Source: Anaerolineae bacterium
GTDB lineage: Bacteria; Chloroflexota; Anaerolineae; Aggregatilineales; J027
Direction: 5' to 3'
NCBI GenBank assembly: GCA_021463865.1
Contig: JAJTXY010000013.1
Coordinates: 43,296 to 107,295, forward strand
Length of the DNA stretch: 64,000 bases
A program made the translations under genes and the position numbers. The notes under the pieces were generated by a model. That model saw only the letters and a program-made list of their open reading frames with translations. It did no database searches and was not told where the DNA came from. This document shows positions 15,749-24,783 of the stretch, one piece after another; the stretch's first letter is position 1; each line of letters begins with the position of its first letter.

Positions 15749-18700
15749 TTAACGATTGGTAGTACCTAGACCGAGCAGGCCCGTGCTAAGGCTGGGGGTC
15801 TTGCTCTTGTCGTCATCGCGCCCAAAGGTGATAACTTCGCCGCTTTCGGTGATGGCTTCAACTGCGAGGCCGAGGCTTTGCAGTTCCTTGACCAACACGC
15901 GGAAGCTGGCGGGAATGCCGGGTTCGTCAATCGGCTCATCTTTAACAATGGCCTCATAGGTCTTGACGCGCCCCTGCACATCGTCGGATTTGACGGTAAG
16001 CATTTCTTGGAGGGTGTAGGCCGCGCCATAGGCTTCCAGTGCCCACACTTCCATTTCGCCGAAACGCTGACCACCAAACTGCGCCTTACCACCCAACGGT
16101 TGCTGCGTGACGAGGCTGTAGGGGCCAGTCGAACGGGCGTGAACTTTGTCTTCGACCAAGTGGGCCAGTTTCAGCATATGGATAATGCCGACGGTCACAG
16201 GCTGGTCAAAGGCTTCACCCGTCTTGCCATCAAACAGCTTGTGTTTGCCATAGACCGGTACAGGCTTACCCACGCGCAGGGCAGTGCGATCCGCAATATC
16301 CCGCAGCGTATCAATGTCCATCACATCCATTGGGAGGGCTTCACCCGTTTGGGCTTCAATCCATTGGCGCAGGCTGATGGCTAGTGCATAGCGATCTCGT
16401 TGTTGGCGCTGCTCAGCTGTGAAGTCTTGCAGGTTATATGACAGCATGGCTTCTGGATCATAGCCCAGTTCGCGCAGCCATTCAGCCAAGACGATACGGC
16501 GTGCATAAGTTGAATCAAGAGCCAGCCGTTCCCGATTATATTCGGGCAGGGCTCCCAACCATTCATTCACATATTCGCGGCGCACATCGTCGTCATCTTC
16601 ATAGAATTCTGGGTCAATGCTCTGTTCGCGCATCCATTCAAAGGCACGTTCGGTAATGACCTTCCAAGCGCGGTCAATGAGCCACGCCCGCCCCAATTCG
16701 GCCTCGATTTCCCATTCCTTTGCCCCATCAAACACGGGGGTGATGGCGCGGAAACCAAGACGATCAGCGGCCCAACCGAGATGCGTCTCCAAGACCTGAC
16801 CAACATTCATACGACCGGGCACGCCCAATGGATTCAAGATGATTTCCACTGGACGCCCATCTTCAAGGAAGGGCATGTCTTCAATCGGCACGATGGTCGA
16901 GATAACACCCTTATTCCCGTGACGGCCTGCCATCTTGTCACCCTGCGTCAGCTTACGCTTTTGGGCAACCGTGACACGCACCATTTGTTCAACACCCGCT
17001 GGCAAATCGCGGTGTTCGTCGCGGGTAAAGACCTTCACATCAATAACCTTGCCGCGTTCCCCATGTGGCAGACGCAGCGAGGTATCTTTTACTTCCCGTG
17101 CCTTCTCACCAAAGATAGCCCGCAGCAGTTTTTCTTCGGGGCTGAGTTCGCGTTCGCCCTTGGGGGTAATCTTACCGACGAGAATATCGTTCGGTTTAAC
17201 TTCCGCCCCAATGCGGATGATGCCATATTCATCGAGGTCTTTCACCGCATCCCCGACGTTGGGAATGTCATAGGTGATTTCTTCCGGCCCCAACTTGGTA
17301 TCGCGGGCTTCAACTTCATGCTTCTCGATATGAATCGAGGTGAATTTGTCGTTGCGTACCAGTTCTTCACTGATGAGCAAGGCGTCTTCATAGTTGCCAC
17401 CTTCCCATGAAATGAAGGCACACAGCACATTATGACCGAGCGCCAGATGTCCGCTAACGGTACTGCTGCTGTCGGCAATCACATCCCCAGCATAGACATA
17501 TTGGCCCTTGTTGACGACGGGGCGTTGGTCAATGCAGGTGCTTTGATTGGAGCGATTGTATTTACGCAGTTTGTAGACACGCTCCAAACCATTAGCGGCA
17601 CGTGTCACCACCAAGTCGCCCGTTGCCGCTACAACTTCACCATCTTGGTCAGCGACCACGATTTGGCCGGAGTCATAGGCGGCATATTGTTCCATGCCCG
17701 TGCTGACGATTGGAATATCAGGCAGCAGAAGAGGCACGGCTTGGCGCTGCATGTTTGAACCCATCAAGGCGCGGTTAGCGTCGTCATGCTCCAAGAATGG
17801 AATCAGCGAGGCCGAAATCCCCACGATTTGGCGGGGAGCTACGTCCATGTAGTCAATGCGATTGGCGCTTTCCATCAAGAATTTTTGTTGGAAGCGGGCC
17901 GACACACGCTCTTGCAGGAATTGGCCGCGTTTATCCACAACCGTATTCGCCTGACTAATGCGATAGCGGTCTTCCGAATCCGCCGAGAGATACACAATTT
18001 CCGGTGTCACAAACGGGCGGACAGGCACAGTCTTATGCCCCACCTTTTTGACCGTCTTGAGAACATCATCGGTAATTTCGATGCCTGCCTCCAAGACCAC
18101 ATCGCCATTTTTGTCTTCGACATCTTCACCCAAAAAGCGCCCCAATGCTTCAGGGTCATCCAGTGGGAGTTCGCGCAAGACACGACGGTAAGGGGTCTCG
18201 ATAAATCCATATTCATTTACCCGTCCGTAGCTCGCCAAACGGCCAATCAAGCCGATGTTCGGGCCTTCGGGGGTTTCAATCGGGCAGATACGACCATAGT
18301 GGCTGTGGTGAACGTCACGCACATCGAAGCCAGCGCGTTCACGCCGCAGACCGCCGGGGCCGAGCGCCGAGAGGGTGCGCTTGTGGGTCAATTCCGCCAA
18401 TGGGTTGGTTTGTTCCATAAACTGGGACAACTGGCTGCTGCCGAAAAATTCACGTACAGCGGCGACAATTGGGCGGATGTTAACCAACGTCGTCGGGGAA
18501 AGGCTGTCTCCTTCACGGATGGACATACGTTCCTTGACTACACGCTCGGTGCGACGCAGGCCAATCCGCAGTTTGTTTTGCAGCAGTTCACCAACGGTCT
18601 TGACGCGACGATTGCCGAGATGGTCAATGTCGTCGGGTTGTTCCATACCATTGTTGATCTGGATCATGCGCTCGACCAGCTTGACAATATCCAGCTTGGT

Positions 18701-19675
18701 GATGGTGCGCGTCTTGCGGTCAATTTGATCGTCAATACGCAGACGCTGATTCAGCTTATAACGCCCCACGCGCTCTAGGTCATAGCGACGTTGATCGAAT
18801 AACTGGCTTTCCAGATATTCGCGGGCATTTTCAAGGGTGGGCGGGTCGCCGGGGCGCATACGCTTGTAGAATTCCAACAGCGCCATTTCCGCAACCGTGC
18901 GCTGGTCGTCTTTGGATTCCCAAGTCGGTTCGGCTTCAATCGAACGGGCGATATAGGGGTGATCGGCTTCTGTATCCACATGGGCATACAGTTCCATCAA
19001 TTCCTCGGTTGACCCCTCTTTGATAGGCGACAGATGGTCATAACCATCGCTGACCGCCGCCATCGCCCGCAGCAAAATCGTGACGGGCACGGTACGCTTG
19101 CGGTTAAATTTCAAGGTGATGTAGTCGCTCTTGCGGGTTTCAAATTCCATCCAAGCACCACGATCAGGAATCATCTTGGCGGTGGACAGCTTACGACCCG
19201 TCGTGCGGTCTTCACTGGCGGCAAAGTACACACCGGGGGAGCGAATCAACTGGCTGACGACGACACGCTCCGTTCCATTGATGATGAACGTGCCGTTTTC
19301 GGTCATCAGCGGGAAGTTGCCGAGGAAAATCTCGGAGATGACGACTTGATCGCCAGCTTCGTGATTGACCAGTGCGACTTTGACCTTCAATGGGGCGGCA
19401 TAGTCAATATCGCGCTCAAGGCATTCTTCTTTGGAATACTTCGGTTCTTCCAGCCAATATTCGAGGCCGAATTCACGCGCCTCTGGGCTATTGCCCGGAA
19501 AGTAGAGCTTCAAGTTACCATTAAAACTCTCAATGGGGCTGATCTCATCAAAGAGTTCAGCGAGGCCTTCTCTCAAGAACCATTGGAATGCTTCGGTCTG
19601 GACTTCGATGAGTTTGGGTAAATCCAGAACGTCACGAGTGCGGGCATAGCTTTTATCTTCGATCAGGTGCTGCAT
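15749..19675 (-). CDS. rpoB: DNA-directed RNA polymerase, beta subunit
   Basis: RpoB forms one pincer of the RNA polymerase active cleft. The frame extends to a GTG at 19693, but the ATG at 19675 has AAGGA six bases upstream and begins '[15 protein letters not shown]', giving 1308 residues. Clear family blocks include the rifampicin-binding region '[34 protein letters not shown]', '[20 protein letters not shown]' and '[11 protein letters not shown]' near the active site. The rifampicin-contact Asp/His/Ser positions look wild type except for the common D/E change. Unusually, no rpoC follows: the gene has its own promoter, a terminator, and then an acetyltransferase. Confidence 0.98.
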   Translation of the reverse strand: MQHLIEDKSYARTRDVLDLPKLIEVQTEAFQWFLREGLAELFDEISPIESFNGNLKLYFPGNSPEAREFGLEYWLEEPKYSKEECLERDIDYAAPLKVKVALVNHEAGDQVVISEIFLGNFPLMTENGTFIINGTERVVVSQLIRSPGVYFAASEDRTTGRKLSTAKMIPDRGAWMEFETRKSDYITLKFNRKRTVPVTILLRAMAAVSDGYDHLSPIKEGSTEELMELYAHVDTEADHPYIARSIEAEPTWESKDDQRTVAEMALLEFYKRMRPGDPPTLENAREYLESQLFDQRRYDLERVGRYKLNQRLRIDDQIDRKTRTITKLDIVKLVERMIQINNGMEQPDDIDHLGNRRVKTVGELLQNKLRIGLRRTERVVKERMSIREGDSLSPTTLVNIRPIVAAVREFFGSSQLSQFMEQTNPLAELTHKRTLSALGPGGLRRERAGFDVRDVHHSHYGRICPIETPEGPNIGLIGRLASYGRVNEYGFIETPYRRVLRELPLDDPEALGRFLGEDVEDKNGDVVLEAGIEITDDVLKTVKKVGHKTVPVRPFVTPEIVYLSADSEDRYRISQANTVVDKRGQFLQERVSARFQQKFLMESANRIDYMDVAPRQIVGISASLIPFLEHDDANRALMGSNMQRQAVPLLLPDIPIVSTGMEQYAAYDSGQIVVADQDGEVVAATGDLVVTRAANGLERVYKLRKYNRSNQSTCIDQRPVVNKGQYVYAGDVIADSSSTVSGHLALGHNVLCAFISWEGGNYEDALLISEELVRNDKFTSIHIEKHEVEARDTKLGPEEITYDIPNVGDAVKDLDEYGIIRIGAEVKPNDILVGKITPKGERELSPEEKLLRAIFGEKAREVKDTSLRLPHGERGKVIDVKVFTRDEHRDLPAGVEQMVRVTVAQKRKLTQGDKMAGRHGNKGVISTIVPIEDMPFLEDGRPVEIILNPLGVPGRMNVGQVLETHLGWAADRLGFRAITPVFDGAKEWEIEAELGRAWLIDRAWKVITERAFEWMREQSIDPEFYEDDDDVRREYVNEWLGALPEYNRERLALDSTYARRIVLAEWLRELGYDPEAMLSYNLQDFTAEQRQQRDRYALAISLRQWIEAQTGEALPMDVMDIDTLRDIADRTALRVGKPVPVYGKHKLFDGKTGEAFDQPVTVGIIHMLKLAHLVEDKVHARSTGPYSLVTQQPLGGKAQFGGQRFGEMEVWALEAYGAAYTLQEMLTVKSDDVQGRVKTYEAIVKDEPIDEPGIPASFRVLVKELQSLGLAVEAITESGEVITFGRDDDKSKTPSLSTGLLGLGTTNR

Positions 19676-19830
19676 CTCTATTCCTTCTGACACAAACAGA
19701 ACAACACTACAGACACTGCGATCTTTCTCAAATAACGGTTAACTCAGTGTTAGGTGGATTAGTCACGATTGGATTTTTGGGATTTCAGTTAGGTTGAAGA
19801 TTTGAATCCGCCGTCTAATGTAAACTTAGC

Positions 19831-19859
19831 ATTATACATGGCTTTCAAAATCAAGTCAA
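19831..19859 (-). promoter_or_regulatory. Sigma70-type promoter of rpoB
   Basis: On the minus strand TTGACT (19859-19854), a 17-base spacer and a perfect TATAAT (19836-19831) lie about 155 bases upstream of the rpoB ATG, leaving a long 5' leader. The rest of the 19676-19982 gap between the divergent genes shows no other convincing element. Confidence 0.8.
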
Positions 19860-19982
19860 TAAAAATTTTACTTTTCATTATTTGAAGCTACAAATGTACC
19901 CTCATCATTGGGAGATTCCTGCATATACATGAGTGTTACAATAAACCAAAATATGCCCTTCATCAGCTGAGGAAGATTTGCT

Positions 19983-20621
19983 ATGAATAATATGAGTATC
20001 CTAAAAGAGAAATTGGCCTATTTGCGAGATAATGAGGATTTTAGTAACGCAGGCAATCCATACACTTACTTTAGCTCGAGGTATCGTTATCAGCTTGGCC
20101 CATGTCTTGAAAATTCCAACATTCGGTCTATTGAAAAACAATATCACCTGACAATCCCTGACGATTATCGGCGTTTTCTGATCGAGGTGGGAAATGGTGG
20201 TGCAGGGCCAGCATGGGGGCTATATAGCATTGAAGAAGGCTTCAAAAAACTTGAGTTTGAACTCAAAAATATCCCTAACTTTTTTGAACGACCATTTCCG
20301 CATACTACGACTTGGGAAGAACCTGATGAAGCCTGTGGGGAAGATAATCTTGATCAAGCAACTGGCTCACTACCTATCTGCAATTTCGGTTGCGCTATTG
20401 ATTTAATTCTTGTTCTGATCGGCCCTGAGCAAGGAAATATTTGGATGGATGATCGAGCAACCTGCAATGGAATTGCCCCTTTAACAAAGGTAAACGGCAA
20501 AATCTACTGGCCCTACTATGAAACTGCACCAAGTAGTGGTACTCATGTGGATTTCTATACATGGTATAACACTTGGCTTGACAAGGAAATTTCCGGCTTG
20601 AATAGCAGGTTGGGACGCTAG
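19983..20621 (+). CDS. SMI1/KNR4 (SUKH) family protein
   Basis: The protein has 212 residues. The SUKH core is clear: 'IRSIEKQYHLTIPDDYRRFLIEVGNGGAGPAWGLYSIEEG' (about 45-90), followed later by an acidic 'NFGCAIDLILVLIGPEQGNIWMDDR'. Many bacterial SUKH proteins are immunity factors against contact-dependent or polymorphic toxins, but here no toxin gene is adjacent. The gene and its flanks are clearly more AT-rich than rpoB and dnaX on either side, which suggests horizontal acquisition. An orphan immunity role is inference. Confidence 0.75.
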   Translation: MNNMSILKEKLAYLRDNEDFSNAGNPYTYFSSRYRYQLGPCLENSNIRSIEKQYHLTIPDDYRRFLIEVGNGGAGPAWGLYSIEEGFKKLEFELKNIPNFFERPFPHTTTWEEPDEACGEDNLDQATGSLPICNFGCAIDLILVLIGPEQGNIWMDDRATCNGIAPLTKVNGKIYWPYYETAPSSGTHVDFYTWYNTWLDKEISGLNSRLGR

Positions 20622-20751
20622 GTTTTATTGAGTCCCCATGCCCAATAAATTCGGGTTTTCTATTCAAAAAATTATACTAATAGCCGCGCTAAATCCTAAA
20701 AAATCGAGTACACTTGGGCCTATTCGTTTACTTGAGTGAGGAAGTTGAACA

Positions 20752-22338
20752 GTGGCAACACAGGCGCTCTATTTAAAGTGGCGACCTCTCGCATTTGATG
20801 ATTTTATCGGTCAAGAACACGTTGTCCGCACTCTACTCGGCGCGATTCGGCAGGGGCGCATCCGTCATGCCTATTTGTTTAGTGGGCCACGTGGCACAGG
20901 CAAAACCACCACCGCCCGTCTGTTGGCAAAGGCCGTCAATTGTGTTCACCCCGACATCACCCGCCACCCCTGCAATGAATGTGCCTATTGTATCGCTGTC
21001 AATGACGGGCGCTTTTTGGATGTGATTGAGATTGACGCCGCCTCACATACCGGGGTGGATGATGTGCGCGAACTGCGGGACAAAATCGCGTTTGCCCCCA
21101 GCGAAGGCCGCTATAAAGTCTATATTATTGACGAAGTGCATCGTTTTTCTGGTGCGGCTTTCGATGCCCTCCTCAAAACATTGGAAGAGCCACCCGACCA
21201 CGCTATTTTTATCCTCGCCACCACCGAAATTGATAAAGTCCCCGCCACCATCAAAAGCCGCTGTTTGCCGTTTGAATTTCGACGTTTCCCGTTGCGCGAA
21301 GTAGTGGGTCGGCTACGGCAGATTTGCCAAGAAGAAGGCATCAGTATTGATGACCGCGCCCTTGAATTGATTGCACGGCAGGGCACAGGCAGTATGCGCG
21401 ACAGCATCAGCCTGCTTGATCAAATTGTCGCCGACCCCACTGAGCATATTTCGTTTGAACTGGCCCAAGCGATTTTGGGTGCAGCCAGCAGCCAATATGT
21501 GATTGAATTGGTCAAGGCCATCCTTAGCAATGATGCCGCCTATGGCTTGGATATGATTAACAGCGCGGTAGATAATGGCGCCGACCCGCGTTATTTTGGG
21601 CGACAGGTGATTGAATATATGCGCTCCCTGCTGCTGATTCAGATGGGCAACCCCAATCTGGTCACGGCTTCCGATGAAATGCTGCAAGCCATGAGCGAAC
21701 AAGCACAGATGATTGGACGGGGGGCATTGTTGAAATCCATCCGTGCCTTTAATGCCGCCATCGCTGATTTGCGTGGGGGGTGGCAGCCGCAATTGCCATT
21801 GGAACTGGCATTGGTTGAATCTACCCGGCCTGTGGTCGAAGAAGAACCGATTGCCGAGCCTGCCCCACGTCGCACCGAATCGCGTCCCCCCAGTCGCCCG
21901 CCGAGTAAACCACCGACCATCGAGACGGCATGGACAGATCATGTACCAGAAAAACGCAAAACCGGCCCATTGGTGAGCATCGCCATGATTGAGGCAAAAT
22001 GGCCCAGCTTTTTAGAGGTGGCCCATCGCAATCCCCGCCTCAAAGCCTTTATTGAATGGTGGCGTGGCTATCGCGTCGAGGAAAGTTTCCTAATTCTGCA
22101 AACTGATAATAAAATGCTGCGTCAGAAGATGGAACAGGCCGAAAATTTGCAATTGATTGAAAAAGCGGCCCATCAAGTATTTGGCGAAGGCATCCAAGTG
22201 CGAATAGAATTGTTAGACGACGACGCAGGCGCAGGCAATAAGCGTCTGCCCCAAGATTATGTCAATGACGAACTGCTCATGTACGGTGTTAACGAACTGG
22301 GTGGTGAGCTTAGTGTACCCGATGAAGAAGACCAGTAA
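20752..22338 (+). CDS. dnaX: DNA polymerase III subunits gamma/tau
   Basis: DnaX is the ATPase core of the clamp loader. The 528 residues start at a GTG ('ATQALYLKWRPLAFDDFIGQEHVV'). Walker A is GPRGTGKTTTARLLAK (about 45-60), followed by the zinc-binding cysteines in 'CVHPDITRHPCNECAYC', Walker B/DExx 'VYIIDEVHRFS', sensor 'ILATTEIDKVPATIKSRC', and a Pro-rich linker (about 370-395) before the tau-like C-terminus. No obvious slippery A-run for the gamma form was noticed. ybaB follows at 11 bases, the classical dnaX-ybaB pair. Confidence 0.97.
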   Translation: MATQALYLKWRPLAFDDFIGQEHVVRTLLGAIRQGRIRHAYLFSGPRGTGKTTTARLLAKAVNCVHPDITRHPCNECAYCIAVNDGRFLDVIEIDAASHTGVDDVRELRDKIAFAPSEGRYKVYIIDEVHRFSGAAFDALLKTLEEPPDHAIFILATTEIDKVPATIKSRCLPFEFRRFPLREVVGRLRQICQEEGISIDDRALELIARQGTGSMRDSISLLDQIVADPTEHISFELAQAILGAASSQYVIELVKAILSNDAAYGLDMINSAVDNGADPRYFGRQVIEYMRSLLLIQMGNPNLVTASDEMLQAMSEQAQMIGRGALLKSIRAFNAAIADLRGGWQPQLPLELALVESTRPVVEEEPIAEPAPRRTESRPPSRPPSKPPTIETAWTDHVPEKRKTGPLVSIAMIEAKWPSFLEVAHRNPRLKAFIEWWRGYRVEESFLILQTDNKMLRQKMEQAENLQLIEKAAHQVFGEGIQVRIELLDDDAGAGNKRLPQDYVNDELLMYGVNELGGELSVPDEEDQ

Positions 22339-22349
22339 GGAGTCATACA

Positions 22350-22751
22350 ATGTCGAAACGTAAAGGGAGTAGCCGCGGTGGATTTAACCCTCCAATGGGG
22401 GGGGGCGGGGTGGGACAACAGGCTGCCATGCTCAAACAAATTCAAAAGATGCAAGATGACATGGCTGCGGCCCAAACCGCCCTTGAAACCGAAACGATGG
22501 ATGTCAGTGTTGGCGGCGGCGCGATTGTCGTAACCATCACTGGACACCAGCGCATCCAAAAAATCGCTATTGATAAAGCCCAGATTGATTTAACCGATGA
22601 AGAATGGCTGACCGACCTGCAAGATTTATTGGTCGCGGCGGTGAATCAGGCCATTGAACAATCCCAGACGATGGCGGCTGAACGCATGGAATCCATCACA
22701 GGCAACATCGGTGGAATGCTGCCGGGTGGTTTGGGTGGGCTGTTCGGCTAA
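22350..22751 (+). CDS. ybaB: YbaB/EbfC family nucleoid-associated protein
   Basis: The protein has 133 residues. It has a Gly-rich N-terminal extension, then the conserved 'LKQIQKMQDDMAAAQTALETETMDVSVGGGAIVVTITGHQRIQKIAID' and a C-terminal helix ('LQDLLVAAVNQAIEQSQTMAAERM'), ending in a Gly-rich tail. EbfC proteins form pincer-like dimers that bind DNA, and they are commonly encoded right after dnaX, as here. The recR gene that often follows is absent. Confidence 0.93.
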   Translation: MSKRKGSSRGGFNPPMGGGGVGQQAAMLKQIQKMQDDMAAAQTALETETMDVSVGGGAIVVTITGHQRIQKIAIDKAQIDLTDEEWLTDLQDLLVAAVNQAIEQSQTMAAERMESITGNIGGMLPGGLGGLFG

Positions 22752-22819
22752 TTTAAACCCTTTTGTACGTTGGATGCAGGTTCAAGGGTTGGGTTGTTTG
22801 TGCCAGAGAATAAATGCTC

Positions 22820-22953
22820 CGGCTATGGCCGCAAAGTCGGTAAAAACCGACTGGATAAGCAGAAAGGCCGTGAATACGCTAGTCCCTTTAGTGGACTTCC
22901 CATCTATAGCCTACGAGTTTACTCGCAGGCGACCAATCTAATCATCGGCCTTT
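22820..22953 (+). ncRNA. Candidate structured RNA between ybaB and pyrK
   Basis: The 262-base gap has no recognised gene but holds nested perfect stems. CGGC/GCCG lies at 22820-22831. AGTCGGT (22835-22841)/ACCGACT (22846-22852) has an AAAA loop. A long-range AAAGGCCG (22863-22870)/CGGCCTTT (22946-22953) encloses two more hairpins: AGTCC/GGACT (22881-22897) and GCCT-CGAGT/ACTCG-AGGC (22909-22930). It does not match SRP RNA, tmRNA, RNase P RNA or the riboswitch consensus sequences I can recall. A 61-residue open frame crosses it but resembles no protein. It could be a small RNA, a pyrK leader element or a decayed repeat. Confidence 0.35.
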
Positions 22954-22969
22954 AAAGTACATTGGCTAT

Positions 22970-22992
22970 GGGGCAGGTCTTGGACTTGCCCC
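22970..22992 (+). promoter_or_regulatory. Hairpin in the pyrK leader
   Basis: GGGGCAGGTC (22970-22979) pairs with GACTTGCCCC (22983-22992) with one G-U wobble and a TTG loop, 21 bases before the pyrK ATG. There is no T-run, so termination is unlikely; it may influence translation or RNA stability. Confidence 0.35.
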
Positions 22993-23013
22993 TATTGCTA
23001 TTGAGGAGATGTT

Positions 23014-23763
23014 ATGCGTGAAACACAGGGCATCATCGAGCGTGTCCGGCAAATCGGCGGCGGGTGGCAGCAGTTGGAATTGACCGTTGAGGATGCCGGA
23101 ATCGCCCAATTAAAACCCGGTCAAACCCTGCTGACCCGCACCGATGCCAGCCTTGACCCCTATCTGCGTGACCATTGGATTCCGGTCAACCGCGACTCCG
23201 AAGATGGCACCTTGATGATTGAGCGCCCCCTGACACGCCGCCACTCTCCCGGTGATGTGGTCAATATGATTGGCCCGGTAGGGTCGGCATTCCCGCTGCG
23301 ACCCAATATCCGACATCTGCTTTTATTGGCGCTCGATTACGCTCCGGCTCGTCTGCTGCATTTGATGAATCATGCCCTTGCGACCCAACAAGCCTCGGTT
23401 ACGCTCATTTTGACAGGCATGGCGCGAGAATACCCCGTCAGCAATTTGCCACCTGTCGTGGAAGTCATCACCAGCCCTGAGCCGATGATGTGGCCCGATC
23501 AAAAGCAGTTGTTTGGGTGGGCCGATCAGATTTTTGCTGTGACATCGCCCATTTTTTCGGACGATTATTTTACAACCCTCTATGATGCCAGTCGGTTGGC
23601 CCGCCATGCCCTACCTGCTGAATTTTTGTACGGGGTCTACGATTTACCCCTGCCGTGCGGTACGGGAGCGTGTATGGCCTGCCTCGTGCGTTATAAACAT
23701 GACCATCGGGCGGCTTGCGTAGATGGCGCGGCGTTCGATTTAGCCCAAGTGAGGCTGCGATGA
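23014..23763 (+). CDS. pyrK: Dihydroorotate dehydrogenase electron-transfer subunit (PyrK-like)
   Basis: PyrK carries FAD and a [2Fe-2S] cluster and passes electrons from dihydroorotate oxidation to NAD. The protein has 249 residues. The N-terminal ferredoxin-reductase-like barrel is recognisable from 'IIERVRQIGGGWQQLELTVE' and 'SPGDVVNMIGPVGSAFPL'. The C-terminal cysteine cluster 'LPCGTGACMACLVRYKHDHRAACVDGAAFD' matches the PyrK iron-sulfur motif. The middle nucleotide-binding region is divergent. GAGGAG lies just upstream of the ATG. The stop overlaps the pyrD start (ATGA). Confidence 0.85.
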   Translation: MRETQGIIERVRQIGGGWQQLELTVEDAGIAQLKPGQTLLTRTDASLDPYLRDHWIPVNRDSEDGTLMIERPLTRRHSPGDVVNMIGPVGSAFPLRPNIRHLLLLALDYAPARLLHLMNHALATQQASVTLILTGMAREYPVSNLPPVVEVITSPEPMMWPDQKQLFGWADQIFAVTSPIFSDDYFTTLYDASRLARHALPAEFLYGVYDLPLPCGTGACMACLVRYKHDHRAACVDGAAFDLAQVRLR

Positions 23764-24749
23764 TAGAAATTGCTCGCCCCGGCAAACAATCCCTGATTAT
23801 CGAAAATCCGGTGATGATCGCGTCCGGCATGATGGGTTTTGAGCCATCGCCTTACCGCGATTTAATCAAATTGGAAAAACTAGGCGCGATGGTCACTGCC
23901 CCCCTGACATGGAAGGCACGCGGCCCTGCACATGGAACACGGGTCGTACCATTCCCCGGCGGCCTGCTGCTGCATACGGGCCTGCCCAATCCCGGCCTCA
24001 CCCGTGTCATTCGGCATTATGGCAAAATCTGGCGTACCAGCGAACTGCCTATTATCGTGCATCTGATTGCCACCAACCGAGACGATCTACGTCACTGTGC
24101 TGAGGTGTTAGATGAGGCCGAAGGGATTGCCGGAATTGAATTGGGCCTTGCCGATCAGGTCGAACCCCGCGAGGCCCTGACCTCAATCGGCATTTTGCGG
24201 GATCGTTCGCAGCTACCCCTGCTAATCAAACTCCCCCTCTATAACGCCCCTGAATTAGCCCGAACCGCGATTGATGCCGGGGCGGATGCGCTGGTCGTCG
24301 CCTCACCTCCACGCGGTGCGGAACGTGACCCCCTCTCTGGTCAATTGATTGGGGGACGGCTGTATGGGGCATGGTTAAAGCCGTTGGTGCTGCGGGCCGT
24401 CGGTCAGATTGCCGAGTTTGCCAACATGCCGATTATTGCGTGTGGTGGGATTCACACCGCCGATGATGCACGCGATTACATCAGCGCCGGGGCGAAAGCC
24501 GTGCAGATTGATACCCTGTTGTGGGTACAGCCATCCTTAGTAGAAATTATCGCCAGAAATTTGGGTGGGTTGGAATTAACACGCGAGATTGGCGCGTTAG
24601 CCGATGAATGGGAACCCGGTCTCGGCAAAACCCAGATGATGAAACGTCAGCGTCCTGTGCCTCCAACACAGCCGCCAACTGGATTGCCAGAGCGTCTTGC
24701 ATGGGGCGATGAGGACACCGAATCCGCCGAGCCAACCGACGAGTTTTAG
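23760..24749 (+). CDS. pyrD: Dihydroorotate dehydrogenase, catalytic subunit (class 1B-like)
   Basis: PyrD oxidises dihydroorotate to orotate in pyrimidine synthesis using FMN. The ATG at 23760 overlaps the pyrK stop and gives 329 residues; an upstream TTG lies inside pyrK and is rejected. The start 'ENPVMIASGMMGFEPSPYRDL' and the FMN-phosphate-binding end 'PIIACGGIHTADDARDYISAGAKAVQIDT' are typical. The usual active-site Cys/Ser segment and the N-K-C-type loop are not clearly conserved ('TAPLTWKARGPAHGTRV'), so it is a divergent member. Pairing with PyrK supports the assignment. Confidence 0.8.
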   Translation: MIEIARPGKQSLIIENPVMIASGMMGFEPSPYRDLIKLEKLGAMVTAPLTWKARGPAHGTRVVPFPGGLLLHTGLPNPGLTRVIRHYGKIWRTSELPIIVHLIATNRDDLRHCAEVLDEAEGIAGIELGLADQVEPREALTSIGILRDRSQLPLLIKLPLYNAPELARTAIDAGADALVVASPPRGAERDPLSGQLIGGRLYGAWLKPLVLRAVGQIAEFANMPIIACGGIHTADDARDYISAGAKAVQIDTLLWVQPSLVEIIARNLGGLELTREIGALADEWEPGLGKTQMMKRQRPVPPTQPPTGLPERLAWGDEDTESAEPTDEF

Positions 24750-24783
24750 GATCTGTTTTCCAAAAGAATAGTGGAGGCGAAAA

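Noticed and set aside
17786..18778. 330-residue plus-strand open frame
   Set aside because: It lies entirely antisense to the conserved rpoB coding region and resembles no protein; it is a by-product of the codon pattern.
22770..22955. 61-residue open frame between ybaB and pyrK
   Set aside because: It has no recognisable protein pattern and crosses several perfect RNA stems; a structured RNA explanation is preferred.
22752..22960. SRP RNA or tmRNA near dnaX
   Set aside because: The conserved SRP domain IV motif (GGAAGGAAGCAG type) and the tRNA-like ends of tmRNA are absent.
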